64,000 bases of DNA from assembly GCF_907164555.1 (NCBI RefSeq), contig NZ_CAJQZC010000004.1, positions 248,001-312,000 on the forward strand. The letters are read 5' to 3'. The DNA comes from Paraburkholderia saeva (GTDB lineage: Bacteria; Pseudomonadota; Gammaproteobacteria; Burkholderiales; Burkholderiaceae). Positions 62,263-64,000 of the stretch are shown here, piece after piece. The position numbers and the translations under genes were made by a program. How positions within the stretch are numbered: position 1 is the first letter of the stretch; every line of letters begins with the position of its first letter. Under the pieces are notes generated by a model. It saw only the letters and a list, made by a program, of their open reading frames with translations, ran no database searches and had not been told where the DNA came from.

Positions 62263-64000
<1,738 letters not shown>

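Overview
The window reads as a chromosomal stretch of a high-GC betaproteobacterium of the Burkholderiaceae, most likely Paraburkholderia or a close relative. Pointers are the DUF3443/DUF2844 pair, a BamC with a long Ala-rich linker, a double-length UvrA, the lpiA-acvB pair, LexA boxes of the CTGT-N8-ACAG type, and an H4MPT/XoxF C1 pathway. I saw no rRNA, tRNA, CRISPR array, complete insertion sequence or phage. All family names come from motifs and remembered family features; no database search was run.

Positions 1-14390 form a one-carbon oxidation island. On the minus strand are genes for tetrahydromethanopterin-type cofactor synthesis and use: a pterin carbinolamine dehydratase, mptG, mtdB, an ATP-grasp protein, mch and a second ATP-grasp protein cut by the window edge. 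Divergent from them runs a lanthanide-type methanol dehydrogenase operon: xoxF, xoxG, xoxJ, an unrecognised exported protein, a LysR/CbbR-like regulator, a metallo-beta-lactamase-fold relay protein, a SoxYZ-like carrier, a second MBL-fold protein that has lost its metal ligands, and an EthD-like protein. Together they would oxidise methanol to formaldehyde in the periplasm and process formaldehyde through H4MPT in the cytoplasm.

Positions 14391-26450 hold a giant tandem UvrA behind a LexA box, the acvB-lpiA lysyl-phosphatidylglycerol genes, a host-attachment-family protein and a TetR/RutR-like regulator. Positions 26624-34096 hold a reductive pyrimidine degradation operon (amidohydrolase, preT, preA, NCS1 transporter, dihydropyrimidinase). 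A perfect inverted repeat lies between it and the regulator, and a strong terminator closes it. Positions 34116-41044 hold msrC, LysR and GntR regulators, a polar amino acid (possibly cystine) ABC transporter, a lipoprotein with a methyltransferase fold, a chemotaxis-receptor remnant and a small exported protein.

Positions 41165-46545 hold topoisomerase IB and then a perfect LexA palindrome directly before a FAN1-like VRR-NUC nuclease that overlaps a DinG/XPD-like helicase. This looks like an SOS-induced nuclease-helicase operon and is one of the two most interesting parts of the window; the xox relay with its pseudo-enzyme is the other. Positions 46785-54206 hold a lone receiver protein, small lipoproteins, and a trimeric autotransporter adhesin with a recent internal duplication, followed by its OmpA-like lipoprotein partner. 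Positions 54278-64000 hold DUF3443/DUF2844 proteins, bamC, a DMT exporter, an L-lactate permease, two small lipoproteins and thiC, which runs off the right edge.
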